Source of the DNA: Azospirillum oryzae
GTDB taxonomy: Bacteria; Pseudomonadota; Alphaproteobacteria; Azospirillales; Azospirillaceae
DNA length: 64,000 nt
Assembly (NCBI RefSeq): GCF_900177515.1
Contig: NZ_FXAK01000010.1
Location: forward strand, 496,001 to 560,000
Direction of reading: 5' to 3'
Shown: one piece after another, positions 1 through 9,752 of the stretch
Layout of the letters: each line of letters opens with the position of its first letter
Numbering within the stretch: position 1 is the stretch's first letter
Notes under the pieces: generated by a model
Database searches by the model: none
Seen by the model: only the letters and a program-made list of their open reading frames with translations
What the model was told of the DNA's origin: nothing
Program-made: the position numbers and the translations under genes

Positions 1-1015
1 CCAGATTGTTCTCTTTCACCAGCGCGATGGCGGCATCGACCTTGGCCGTGTCGCCCAGCGCCTCCACCACCAGCGTGCCGAAGGGGGCGCCCTGGATCTC
101 GTCGATCTGGCCGTGCCAGATGTTCAGGTCCAGCTCCAGCCGGCGGCTGATGGCGCTGATGACCGGGGTGGTCGCCTTCTCGCCGGTGAAGGTGATGCGC
201 AGCACCGGGTTGCTGCCGGGACCGGGCCGGGGCGACAGCCGGTCGCGCAGGCTGTCGGGGATGCCGCGGTTGATGACGGGATCGACGAAGCTGCGGGTGG
301 TCGGGTGCTGCGGATGGGCGAAGATGTCGAAGACCGGCCCCTGCTCGATCACCCGGCCGCCTTCCATCACCGCCACCTTGTGGCAGATCTCCTTGATGAC
401 GGCGATCTCGTGGGTGATGAGGACGATGGTCAGCCCCAGCCGCCGGTTGATGTCGGCCAGCAGATGCAGGATCTGCGTCGTCGTCTCCGGATCGAGCGCG
501 GAGGTCGCCTCGTCCGACAGCAGCACCTTCGGCTTGCTGGCAAGGGCGCGGGCGATGCCGACGCGCTGCTTCTGCCCGCCCGACAGCTCCGCCGGGTAGC
601 GGTCGCGCTTGTCGGCCAGCCCGACGAGGTCGAGCAGCGGCTCCACCGCCTTGCGGATTTCAGCATTCGGTGTTCCCGCCAGTTCCAGCGGCAGCGCCAC
701 ATTGTCGAAGACGGTGCGCGATGACAGCAGGTTGAAATGCTGGAAGATCATGCCGATGGAATGCCGTGCCCGGCGCAGCTCCGCCGCCGACAGGGCGGTC
801 ATCTCCACCCCGTCCACCATGACGCTGCCCGAACTGGGGCTCTCCAACAGGTTGACCGTGCGCAGAAGGGTGGATTTCCCCGCGCCGGACCGGCCGATGA
901 TGCCGAAGATCTCGCCGCGGCCGACCGTGATGTCGACATCGGCGAGCGCCTGGACCGAAGCGCCGCCGCCGCGGGCCGGGTAGGTCTTGTGAATGTTTGT
1001 TAGCGTTATCATCAT
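1..1015 (-). CDS. metN: Methionine ABC transporter ATP-binding protein MetN (C-terminus cut by window edge)
   Basis: This is the cytoplasmic ATPase of the MetNIQ D/L-methionine importer. The minus-strand translation starts MMITLTNIHKTYP; two adjacent ATGs (1015 and 1012) are possible. Walker A GRSGAGKST lies near residues 41-49. A Q-loop (MIFQHFNLL), the signature LSGGQKQR and Walker B VLLSDEATSALD follow in order. The frame continues past the nucleotide-binding domain into the C-terminal NIL regulatory domain (GTLVVEALGD is visible) and runs off the left end after about 338 codons, close to the usual 340-350. The permease and binding protein should lie just left of the window. A very strong hairpin stands in its leader. 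Confidence 0.93.
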   Translation of the reverse strand, partial: MMITLTNIHKTYPARGGGASVQALADVDITVGRGEIFGIIGRSGAGKSTLLRTVNLLESPSSGSVMVDGVEMTALSAAELRRARHSIGMIFQHFNLLSSRTVFDNVALPLELAGTPNAEIRKAVEPLLDLVGLADKRDRYPAELSGGQKQRVGIARALASKPKVLLSDEATSALDPETTTQILHLLADINRRLGLTIVLITHEIAVIKEICHKVAVMEGGRVIEQGPVFDIFAHPQHPTTRSFVDPVINRGIPDSLRDRLSPRPGPGSNPVLRITFTGEKATTPVISAISRRLELDLNIWHGQIDEIQGAPFGTLVVEALGDTAKVDAAIALVKENNL

Positions 1016-1042
1016 TCTTCGAAGTCTGGCTTGCGGAGTTTC

Positions 1043-1084
1043 CCGGCCCTGCCCCGCTCTTCGGAAGAGCAGGGGCAAGGCCGG
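1043..1084 (-). terminator. Strong hairpin between the 65-aa gene and metN
   Basis: The arms 1043-1062 and 1064-1084 pair almost throughout: CCGGCC / GGCCGG, TGCCCC / GGGGCA and GCTCTTC / GAAGAGC, with one bulged A and a tiny loop. There is no T-run on either side, so a classical intrinsic terminator is uncertain. It lies 28 bases upstream of the metN start in the transcript that would come from the 65-aa gene. It could attenuate metN, stabilise an mRNA end, or be a structural repeat. Confidence 0.5.
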
Positions 1085-1223
1085 ATCCGGCGCATTCTGG
1101 TCATGGTCGAAATCGCGGAGCCCCAAAGTGCCGCAGTTCGGTCCGGCAATACAGCGGTATGGTTCCGCCGCACTGGTCTGGCTTCCATGCGGTCCGCGCA
1201 GATGGAATGTACCCCACCTGAAC

Positions 1224-1421
1224 TCAGCGCCGGCGGTCAGGCAGGCGGTTCAGATGCTGGTGGGCGGCGCGCTGGGCCTGTCCGACATTGCGGAAGACGC
1301 GGCGGTCGAGATCGCGGAATGCCCAGTCGGACACGAAGAAGGTGAAGCCGCCGCGTTCGGCGACGACGATGCCGGCGGAGCGGCCCTGGACTTCGATGGC
1401 ATAGGCGTTTGTATGGGACAT
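1224..1421 (-). CDS. Small conserved-looking protein, 65 aa, unknown function
   Basis: The protein begins MSHTNAYAIEVQGRSAG. I chose the ATG at 1421 because GGGGGAG sits about 9 bases upstream and the frame further upstream is arginine-rich and non-protein-like. The product is soluble, with a predicted beta-rich first half (GIVVAERGGFTFFVSD) and a basic helical second half (RVFRNVGQAQRAAHQHL). I do not recognise a named family. It is co-directional with metN, 208 bases upstream, with the hairpin between them. Good codon structure and a ribosome site support it as real. Confidence 0.65.
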   Translation of the reverse strand: MSHTNAYAIEVQGRSAGIVVAERGGFTFFVSDWAFRDLDRRVFRNVGQAQRAAHQHLNRLPDRRR

Positions 1422-1549
1422 GGCGAAGGACTCCCCCGGACTATGGGTTCCGTTGCGGCGCCTGCCGGAGACGGCTGTGGCGGCGCGGCGCAATTGCGTT
1501 CAGGACTGGCGGATGTGCGGGATGGGCGCTGTGTTCTGCAGCCGCGAGG

Positions 1550-1636
1550 TCAGCGGCAACACAGGCCCGAACGCATCATGCAGGCCGGGAAAACGGTCCG
1601 AAGCACGGATGGGGGAGCGGAAACTCGCGAGGTCAT
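1550..1636 (-). CDS. Possible 28-codon leader ORF
   Basis: An ATG at 1636 is preceded by an excellent ribosome site (AAGGAG, 8 bases upstream). The frame reads 28 codons, starts MTSRVSAPPSVLRTV and ends in Cys-Cys-Arg before TGA. It is co-directional with, and 128 bases upstream of, the 65-aa gene. Its length, strong ribosome site and position suit a leader peptide, but no homologue is recalled and a short frame can arise by chance in this base composition. Confidence 0.3.
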   Translation of the reverse strand: MTSRVSAPPSVLRTVFPACMMRSGLCCR

Positions 1637-1957
1637 TCCGGTCTCTCCTTCTTGAAGAGGTCCACGACCGGTATCGTGGCGCTTTAGCGTTTGGTGACGC
1701 GGCGCAAGCTGCAAAGTCAAATTGCCGCGGGATACCCCGGCGGGGCGTCCGATGGATATTTATCTATCCTTTCCGTGGAGTATGGTCAACCGCAATTCTG
1801 CGATTTGTGTGAAATAACGCATTGCGCGGATTTTCGCTGTTAAATTGGTGCGGCGCGACAGCGACAGGTGACGGGCGCGTGGAATGTGCTATCTATCGCG
1901 TCGATGGTTCATCCGGGGCATGCACATCGCCCCGGCGAGCGATGCGAGGAGAGTGTT
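1637..1957. other. Intergenic region upstream of hisG
   Basis: No gene is supported here. The part from about 1740 to 1870 is locally AT-richer (for example ATATTTATCTATCC near 1754) than the flanks, as expected for divergent promoters serving hisG to the right and the 28-codon ORF / 65-aa gene to the left. No convincing operator was found. Confidence 0.4.
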
Positions 1958-2674
1958 TTGTCCGCCGATCCCAGCGCCCAAGGGGTGACTGCCGCCGTAA
2001 CGGCCACACCGGTCGACGACCAGCTGGTGCTGGCCCTACCCAAGGGCCGCATCCTGAAGGAGCTGCGCCCGCTGCTGTCCCATGCCGGCATCCATCCGGA
2101 GCCGGCCTTCGACGACGACAAGAGCCGGCTTCTGCGCTTCGCCACCAACGTGCCGAACCTCAGCATCATCCGTGTCCGCTCCTTCGACGTGGCGACCTTC
2201 GTCGCTTTCGGCGCCGCCCATCTGGGCGTGGCGGGTAACGACGTGCTGATGGAATTCGACTATCCGGAAATCTACGCCCCGCTCGATCTCGGCATCGGCG
2301 CCTGCCGCCTGTCGGTCGCCGAGCCGGTGGAGATGATGGAGGGCGACGATCCGTCGCGGTGGAGCCATGTGCGCGTCGCCACCAAATACCCGGAGGTGAC
2401 CAAGCGCCATTTCGCCGCGCGCGGCGTCCAGGCCGAATGCGTCAAGCTGAACGGCGCGATGGAACTGGCGCCGACGCTGGGGCTGTGCCGCCGCATCGTC
2501 GATCTGGTCTCCACCGGCTCGACGCTGAAGGCCAACGGGCTGGTGGAGGTGGAGCATATCGCCGACGTCACCTCGCGCCTGATCGTCAACCGCGCCGCCT
2601 TCAAGACGCGGACGGCCGAGATTTCTCAGTGGATCGACAAGTTCCGGGAGGCGGTGAATGCCCGTCAGGCTTGA
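1958..2674 (+). CDS. hisG: ATP phosphoribosyltransferase, short (HisG-S) form
   Basis: This enzyme catalyses the first step of histidine biosynthesis, ATP + PRPP to phosphoribosyl-ATP. The core begins LVLALPKGRILKE and includes the PRPP-binding segment around DLVSTGSTLKANGL. At about 238 residues it lacks the C-terminal ACT-like regulatory domain, so it is the short form, which in other bacteria needs the HisZ regulatory subunit. No hisZ is in the window. I chose the TTG at 1958 because GAGGAGAG precedes it by 5 bases; an in-frame ATG at 1868 gives an unconvincing 30-residue extension. It overlaps hisD by 17 bases, so the two are co-translated. Confidence 0.93.
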   Translation: MSADPSAQGVTAAVTATPVDDQLVLALPKGRILKELRPLLSHAGIHPEPAFDDDKSRLLRFATNVPNLSIIRVRSFDVATFVAFGAAHLGVAGNDVLMEFDYPEIYAPLDLGIGACRLSVAEPVEMMEGDDPSRWSHVRVATKYPEVTKRHFAARGVQAECVKLNGAMELAPTLGLCRRIVDLVSTGSTLKANGLVEVEHIADVTSRLIVNRAAFKTRTAEISQWIDKFREAVNARQA

Positions 2675-3962
2675 TATTCGCGACGCGGACTTCGCCGCCG
2701 GGTTCGAGGCGCTGCTGCACGCCAAGCGCGAGGCCAGCGAGGATGTCCAGACGCTGGTCGCCGGCGTCATCGATCAGGTGCGCACGCGCGGCGACGCCGC
2801 ACTCATCGACTACACCGCCCGCTGGGACCGCCAGACCCTGACGGCCGACACCCTGCGCATCGGCCAGGACGAGATCGACGCCGCCACGGCGAAATGCTCG
2901 GCCGAGACGCTGGAGGCGCTGGACCTCGCCGCCGCGCGGATCGAGGAATTCCACCGCCGCCAGATCCCGGAGGTCACCGACTACCGCGACGCCGCCGGCG
3001 TGCGGCTGGGTGCGCGCTGGACGCCGGTCGGCGCCGTCGGCCTCTATGTGCCGGGCGGCACCGCCTCCTACCCGTCCTCGGTGCTGATGAACGCCCTGCC
3101 CGCCAAGGTGGCGGGCGTGGAGCGCGTCGTCATGGTGGTGCCGACGCCGGACGGGGCGATCAACCCGCTGGTGCTGGCCGCCGCCAAGCGCTGCGGCATC
3201 GACGAGATCTACCGCATCGGCGGCGCCCAGGCGGTCGCGGCGCTGGCCCACGGCACGGCGACGATCCGGCCGGTCGACAAGATCGTCGGCCCCGGCAACG
3301 CCTTCGTCGCCGCCGCCAAGCGGCAGGTCTACGGCCTCGTCGGCATCGACAGCATCGCCGGCCCGTCGGAGATCCTGGTGGTCGCCGATGGGAAGAACGA
3401 TCCGGCCTGGATCGCCATGGACCTGCTGTCGCAGGCCGAACACGACACGTCGGCCCAGTCGATCCTCATCACCGACGATGCCGCCTTTGCCGATGCGGTG
3501 GCGGCGGCGGTGGAGAAGCATCTGGAGACTCTGCCGCGCACGGCAATCGCCGGGGAGAGCTGGCGGGAGCATGGCGCCGTCGTGCTGGTCGGCGACCTGA
3601 CGGCCGACGCTCCCGCCCTGGTCGACCGTCTGGCGCCGGAGCATCTGGAACTGGCTGTCGAGGATCCGGACGCGCTGGCGGCGAAGATCCGCAATGCCGG
3701 CGCCATCTTCCTCGGCCGCTACACGCCGGAAGCCATCGGCGATTACGTCGCAGGTCCCAACCATGTGCTGCCGACGGCGCGCAGCGCCCGCTTTTCCTCC
3801 GGCCTCAACGTGCTGGACTTCATGAAGCGGACGACCTTCGTCGCCTGCGACGCCGAAAGCCTGCGTGCCATCGGCCCGACGGCGGTGACGCTGGCGATGG
3901 CCGAGGGGCTGGAGGCGCACGCGCGCTCCGTCGCCCAGCGGCTGCCGGGCTATAAAGAATAA
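2658..3962 (+). CDS. hisD: Histidinol dehydrogenase
   Basis: A zinc-dependent NAD enzyme for the last two steps of histidine synthesis, L-histidinol to L-histidine. The length of 434 residues is normal. Signature segments are visible: GLYVPGGTASYPSSVLM near 130, then GPGNAFVAAAKRQVYG and the SIAGPSEILVVAD region, and the catalytic pair Glu328-His329 in RLAPEHLEL. GGAGGCGG precedes the ATG. The start codon lies inside the hisG 3' end, and UPF0262 follows 37 bases after the stop. Confidence 0.97.
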   Translation: MPVRLDIRDADFAAGFEALLHAKREASEDVQTLVAGVIDQVRTRGDAALIDYTARWDRQTLTADTLRIGQDEIDAATAKCSAETLEALDLAAARIEEFHRRQIPEVTDYRDAAGVRLGARWTPVGAVGLYVPGGTASYPSSVLMNALPAKVAGVERVVMVVPTPDGAINPLVLAAAKRCGIDEIYRIGGAQAVAALAHGTATIRPVDKIVGPGNAFVAAAKRQVYGLVGIDSIAGPSEILVVADGKNDPAWIAMDLLSQAEHDTSAQSILITDDAAFADAVAAAVEKHLETLPRTAIAGESWREHGAVVLVGDLTADAPALVDRLAPEHLELAVEDPDALAAKIRNAGAIFLGRYTPEAIGDYVAGPNHVLPTARSARFSSGLNVLDFMKRTTFVACDAESLRAIGPTAVTLAMAEGLEAHARSVAQRLPGYKE

Positions 3963-3999
3963 GTTCTATAAAGACTGAAGACAGCGGGGGAGGCGGGGC

Positions 4000-4482
4000 G
4001 TGACGACGAAGAGCAAGCGGCGCATCACCCATGTGACGCTCGACGAGCGGAGTGTCGTCCGCCACAAGCCGGAGGTCGAGCATGAGCGCGCCGTCGCCAT
4101 CTTCGACCTGCTGGAGGACAACGAGTTCTGCCCCTGCGACTTCGCGGAGGACGGGCCGTACCACCTGCACCTGTCGATCGAGGACAACCGGCTGGTCTTC
4201 GACATCCGGCGCGAGGACGACAGCGTTCTCGACCGGCTGATGCTGCCGATCACCGGCTTCCGCTCGATCGTGCGGGACTATTTCCTGATCTGCGAGAGCT
4301 ACTACGCCGCCATCAAGCGGTCGACGCCCTCGCAGATCGAGGCCATCGACATGGGCCGCCGCGGCCTGCACAACGAGGGGTCCGAGATGCTGCGCGAACG
4401 TCTGGCCGGCAAGGTGGAGATGGACCTGCAGACCGCGCGCCGGCTGTTCACGCTGATCTGCGTTCTGCACATTCGCGGCTGA
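4000..4482 (+). CDS. UPF0262 family protein
   Basis: This 160-residue protein starts at GTG (after GGGGGAGGCGGGG) as MTTKSKRRITHVTLDE and matches my recollection of the alphaproteobacterial UPF0262 family, typically found just after hisD. Family hallmarks seen are the acidic segment LEDNEFCPCDF, the FDIRRED stretch and the C-terminal helix TARRLFTLICVLHIRG. Function is unknown. It is 16 bases ahead of the phosphatase gene, in one transcription unit with hisGD. Confidence 0.85.
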   Translation: MTTKSKRRITHVTLDERSVVRHKPEVEHERAVAIFDLLEDNEFCPCDFAEDGPYHLHLSIEDNRLVFDIRREDDSVLDRLMLPITGFRSIVRDYFLICESYYAAIKRSTPSQIEAIDMGRRGLHNEGSEMLRERLAGKVEMDLQTARRLFTLICVLHIRG

Positions 4483-4498
4483 CGGGAACGGGCGGCGC

Positions 4499-4972
4499 AT
4501 GGCCATGGCGGCGACCCCGGTCCTCACATCCCTGCCGGTCACGAGCGTATTGTTCGCCTGTACCTATAACATGATCCGTTCGCCGATGGCGGCGGCGATG
4601 ATGCGCCATTACCACGGCACCCGCGTCTATGTGGATTCCGTCGGCGTCCGCGAGGGCGACGAGGTCGATCCCTTCGCCGTCGCGGTGATGGAGGAGATCG
4701 GCATCGACCTGTCCAAGCACCGCTGCCGCACCTTCGAGGATCTGGAAGACACCAACTTTGATCTCATCGTCTCGCTGTCGCCCGAGGCGCAGCACCGCGC
4801 CATCGAGATGACGCGCACCATGGCCTGCGACGTGGAGTTCTGGAACACCTTCGACCCCACCCTGGTCGACGGCACCCGCGACGCCATGCTGGAAGCCTAC
4901 CGGCAGGTCCGCGACGGCCTGCTGGCCAAGGTGAAGCAGCGCTTCCCCCTGACCCGCGGGCCGACGGTCTGA
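4499..4972 (+). CDS. Low-molecular-weight protein-tyrosine-phosphatase-like protein
   Basis: A 157-residue protein of the LMW-PTP / arsenate reductase fold. The P-loop is Cys21-TYNMI-Arg27-Ser, giving the C-X5-R-S geometry, although the usual residues of the loop (GNxC) are changed to TYNM. The acidic-loop Asp occurs in FWNTFDPT. In many alphaproteobacteria this gene follows hisD-UPF0262 and precedes infA-maf. The substrate (phosphotyrosine or arsenate) cannot be told; I favour a phosphatase because the additional redox cysteines of ArsC are not evident. Confidence 0.82.
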   Translation: MAMAATPVLTSLPVTSVLFACTYNMIRSPMAAAMMRHYHGTRVYVDSVGVREGDEVDPFAVAVMEEIGIDLSKHRCRTFEDLEDTNFDLIVSLSPEAQHRAIEMTRTMACDVEFWNTFDPTLVDGTRDAMLEAYRQVRDGLLAKVKQRFPLTRGPTV

Positions 4973-5159
4973 GAGCCCGACGACCTGCCGCCACACACGG
5001 CATGGTCGGTAATAATTTTGGTATTCTGCAACTTTTTGCGCTGCAGGCAGTTCACAGTGCATCCCCGCCAATGTTATTGAGCTGTGTCATCGCAACGCAT
5101 CGCGCGCCGCCTTAGGCTCGGGAGCGTCGACGAAGTTTCGTGCGGAGAGCCGTCCATCC

Positions 5160-7511
<2,352 letters not shown>

Positions 7512-7578
7512 CGAGTCGGTGCTATAGTGGCTGCACCCCTCCCGGCAGGCTCGGCCGGTCTGCAGTGAAGTGTGTGCC

Positions 7579-8727
7579 ATGAAGGTTGCGCAGCCCCCTC
7601 TCGCCCCCGTACCGGAGCGCAAGCCCGATAGTCCCCCGTCGCTGGCCGATGGCGGCGCCGTGTCCTTCCGTGACGCGCTGGTCCAGACCAATACGGCCGG
7701 CAGGCTCCAGAACGGCCAGAAGGCGCCGCCGCTGCCGTCCGTGAAACCGCCGGCCCCGATCCTGCTGGCCGACGGCACCCAGGTTCCCTTCCCGGCGGCC
7801 AAGCCGGTCACCCCCATCCGTCTGGCCGACGGCACGACGGTACCGCTCCCGGCCGTCAAACCGGAGGCGCCGGTCCTGCTGGCGGACTCCGCGCCGGCGG
7901 ACGGCGATGCCGCGGCGCCACGCGCGCCCCTGCCCGGCCTGAAGCCGGCGGCGCCGGTGGCGCCGGTGGCGCAGGGCCCGACCCCAAGCTCGAAGAAGGT
8001 GGCGGAGACGGTCAGGGCGGTGAACTCCGACGATCCGACCGCCACGCGGGTGCTGGTCGCATCGCAGCAGGTCGCCGGCCTGTCGGGCCACAGCTTTACC
8101 GCGATCCTGGCCCAGGCCACCCAGGAAAGCGGGCTGGATGCCGGTGCCAGGAACAGGTACAGCTCCGCCGCCGGCCCGTTCCAGTTCCTGGAATCGACAT
8201 GGCTCGACCTGTTCCGCCGACATGGCGCCGCCTATGGCCAGGGTGAGCTGGCCTCGCACATCCAGGTCCGCAACGGCGTGTCCAGCGTCAAGGATCCGGC
8301 GATCCGCCGCCAGATCCTGGAACTGCGCCATGACGTCGACCTGTCGGCCGGCATGGCCGCCCGCTACCTGGCCGAAGGACGCGAGGCGCTGGAGAAGCGG
8401 CTGGGCCGTCCGGCCAGCGAATCGGAGAGCCGCATGGCCTATGTTCTGGGCTCCGGCGGGGCGGCGAAGCTGATTCGCGCCGCCGAATCGAGCCCCGGCG
8501 CCGTCGCCGCCGACCTGTTGCCCAGCGCGGCGAAGGCGAATCACAACCTGTTCCACGACCGCTCCACCGGCCGTGCCCTGAGCGCGGCGGAAACCGTGGG
8601 CCGCCTGACCCGCCGCATGGAGATCGACCAGCGCGAGATGTTCGCGGCAATCGGCAAGGCGCTGGAACAGCCGCGCCGCCTGGAAGAAGGCGGCGCATCG
8701 CCGCTCAACCCCTATCAGTCGGTCTGA
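7579..8727 (+). CDS. Lytic transglycosylase-like protein with Pro-rich repeats
   Basis: About 382 residues. The start is taken at ATG 7579 (GAAG 8 bases upstream); a GTG at 7570 is possible. Residues about 50-115 hold roughly three 20-residue Pro-rich repeats containing LADGT (PILLADGTQVPFP, PIRLADGTTVPLP, PVLLADS). A SLT-type domain follows: ILAQATQESGLD carries the likely catalytic Glu183, then SSAAGPFQFLESTWLDLF. No signal peptide or membrane helix is evident, so export is uncertain. It may trim peptidoglycan or act in a secretion or flagellar setting; the context does not tell. Confidence 0.72.
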   Translation: MKVAQPPLAPVPERKPDSPPSLADGGAVSFRDALVQTNTAGRLQNGQKAPPLPSVKPPAPILLADGTQVPFPAAKPVTPIRLADGTTVPLPAVKPEAPVLLADSAPADGDAAAPRAPLPGLKPAAPVAPVAQGPTPSSKKVAETVRAVNSDDPTATRVLVASQQVAGLSGHSFTAILAQATQESGLDAGARNRYSSAAGPFQFLESTWLDLFRRHGAAYGQGELASHIQVRNGVSSVKDPAIRRQILELRHDVDLSAGMAARYLAEGREALEKRLGRPASESESRMAYVLGSGGAAKLIRAAESSPGAVAADLLPSAAKANHNLFHDRSTGRALSAAETVGRLTRRMEIDQREMFAAIGKALEQPRRLEEGGASPLNPYQSV

Positions 8728-8884
8728 CGCGGCAGGGGTTACAGGGTATTTTCGCCACACAACGCGGGGCTGCCCCGCGCGGATGGCTGCGGCCGAACGC
8801 ATCGGCGGTGGGAATCCCCCTTGACCCGGCGGCCTTGGAAGGTCAGTTATTGCCGCGAAACTTTTAGGACGGACATAAGGGCCT

Positions 8885-9103
8885 ATGGCAAAGGAAGATC
8901 TGATCGAGTTTTCCGGGACCGTCGTCGAATTGCTTCCGAACGCGATGTTCCGGGTGAAGCTCGACAACGATCACGAGGTTCTGGCGCACACCTCCGGCAA
9001 GATGCGTAAGAACCGGATTCGCGTCCTGGCGGGCGACCGCGTCAATGTGGAAATGACGCCGTACGACCTGACCAAGGGCCGCATCACCTTCCGGTTCAAG
9101 TAG
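8885..9103 (+). CDS. infA: Translation initiation factor IF-1
   Basis: A 72-residue single-domain (OB fold) initiation factor that binds the 30S A site. The sequence is canonical: MAKEDLIEFSGTVVELLPN, MFRVKLDN, SGKMRKNRIRVLAGDRV, ending KGRITFRFK. It starts the infA-maf-RNase-yacG run, and maf follows after 25 bases. The 157-base gap upstream probably holds its promoter. Confidence 0.98.
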   Translation: MAKEDLIEFSGTVVELLPNAMFRVKLDNDHEVLAHTSGKMRKNRIRVLAGDRVNVEMTPYDLTKGRITFRFK

Positions 9104-9128
9104 CATCCTTGTTGCATCGCGGTTCCCC

Positions 9129-9752
9129 GTGACGATCCCGTCCAAGGCGCCCCGGCTGGTGCTGGCTTCGGCCTCGCCCCGCCGGCTCGACCTGTTGCGC
9201 CAGATCGGCATCGTGCCCGACGCGGTCGATCCCGCCGATCTCGACGAAACGCCGCTGCGCGACGAACTCCCGCCCCAGCACGCCTTGCGTCTGGCGGCGG
9301 AGAAGGCGTCGTGCGTCGCCGCGCGCCATCCCGATTCGTGGATTCTCGCCGCCGACACCGTGGTCGCCTGCGGCCGCCGCATCCTGCCCAAGGCCGAACG
9401 GGAGGAGGAGGCACGACGCTGCCTGTCCCTGCTGTCCGGCCGGCGGCACCGGGTGCTCGGCGGCATCGTCCTGCTGATTCCAGGGACGGAAGGCCATCGC
9501 CGAATTGACCGGCTGGTCCGCACCGACGTCACCTTCAAGGTGCTCGACCGGGCGGAAACCGACGCCTACATCGCGTCGGGCGAATGGAAGGGCAAGGCCG
9601 GCGGCTATGCCATCCAGGGCCGGGCGGGGGCGCTGGTACGCTGGATCGGCGGCTCCTACAGCAATGTCGTCGGGCTGTCCCTGCACGAGGTCGCCGGCAT
9701 GCTGCATGGCGCCGGCTTCCCGCTTCCTCCCCCGACATCTCCTGAACAATGA
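9129..9752 (+). CDS. maf: Maf family nucleotide pyrophosphatase
   Basis: A 207-residue Maf/Ham1-fold house-cleaning enzyme that hydrolyses non-canonical or pyrimidine nucleoside triphosphates and is linked to septum control. Signatures are LVLASASPRRLDLLRQIG at the N-terminus, AADTVVACGRRILPK near 78 and GKAGGYAIQGRAGALV near 160. A GTG start is used; the ribosome site is weak. The gene overlaps the next one by ATGA, indicating translational coupling. Confidence 0.92.
   Translation: MTIPSKAPRLVLASASPRRLDLLRQIGIVPDAVDPADLDETPLRDELPPQHALRLAAEKASCVAARHPDSWILAADTVVACGRRILPKAEREEEARRCLSLLSGRRHRVLGGIVLLIPGTEGHRRIDRLVRTDVTFKVLDRAETDAYIASGEWKGKAGGYAIQGRAGALVRWIGGSYSNVVGLSLHEVAGMLHGAGFPLPPPTSPEQ

Noticed and set aside
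1016..1223. A SAM riboswitch ahead of metN
   Set aside because: I could not match conserved blocks of a SAM aptamer with confidence; only the plain hairpin is clear. A covariance search would decide.
8821..8852. TTGACC and TTATTG before infA as a promoter
   Set aside because: The gap between the hexamers is about 20 bases, too long for a standard sigma-70 promoter, and no other support was seen.
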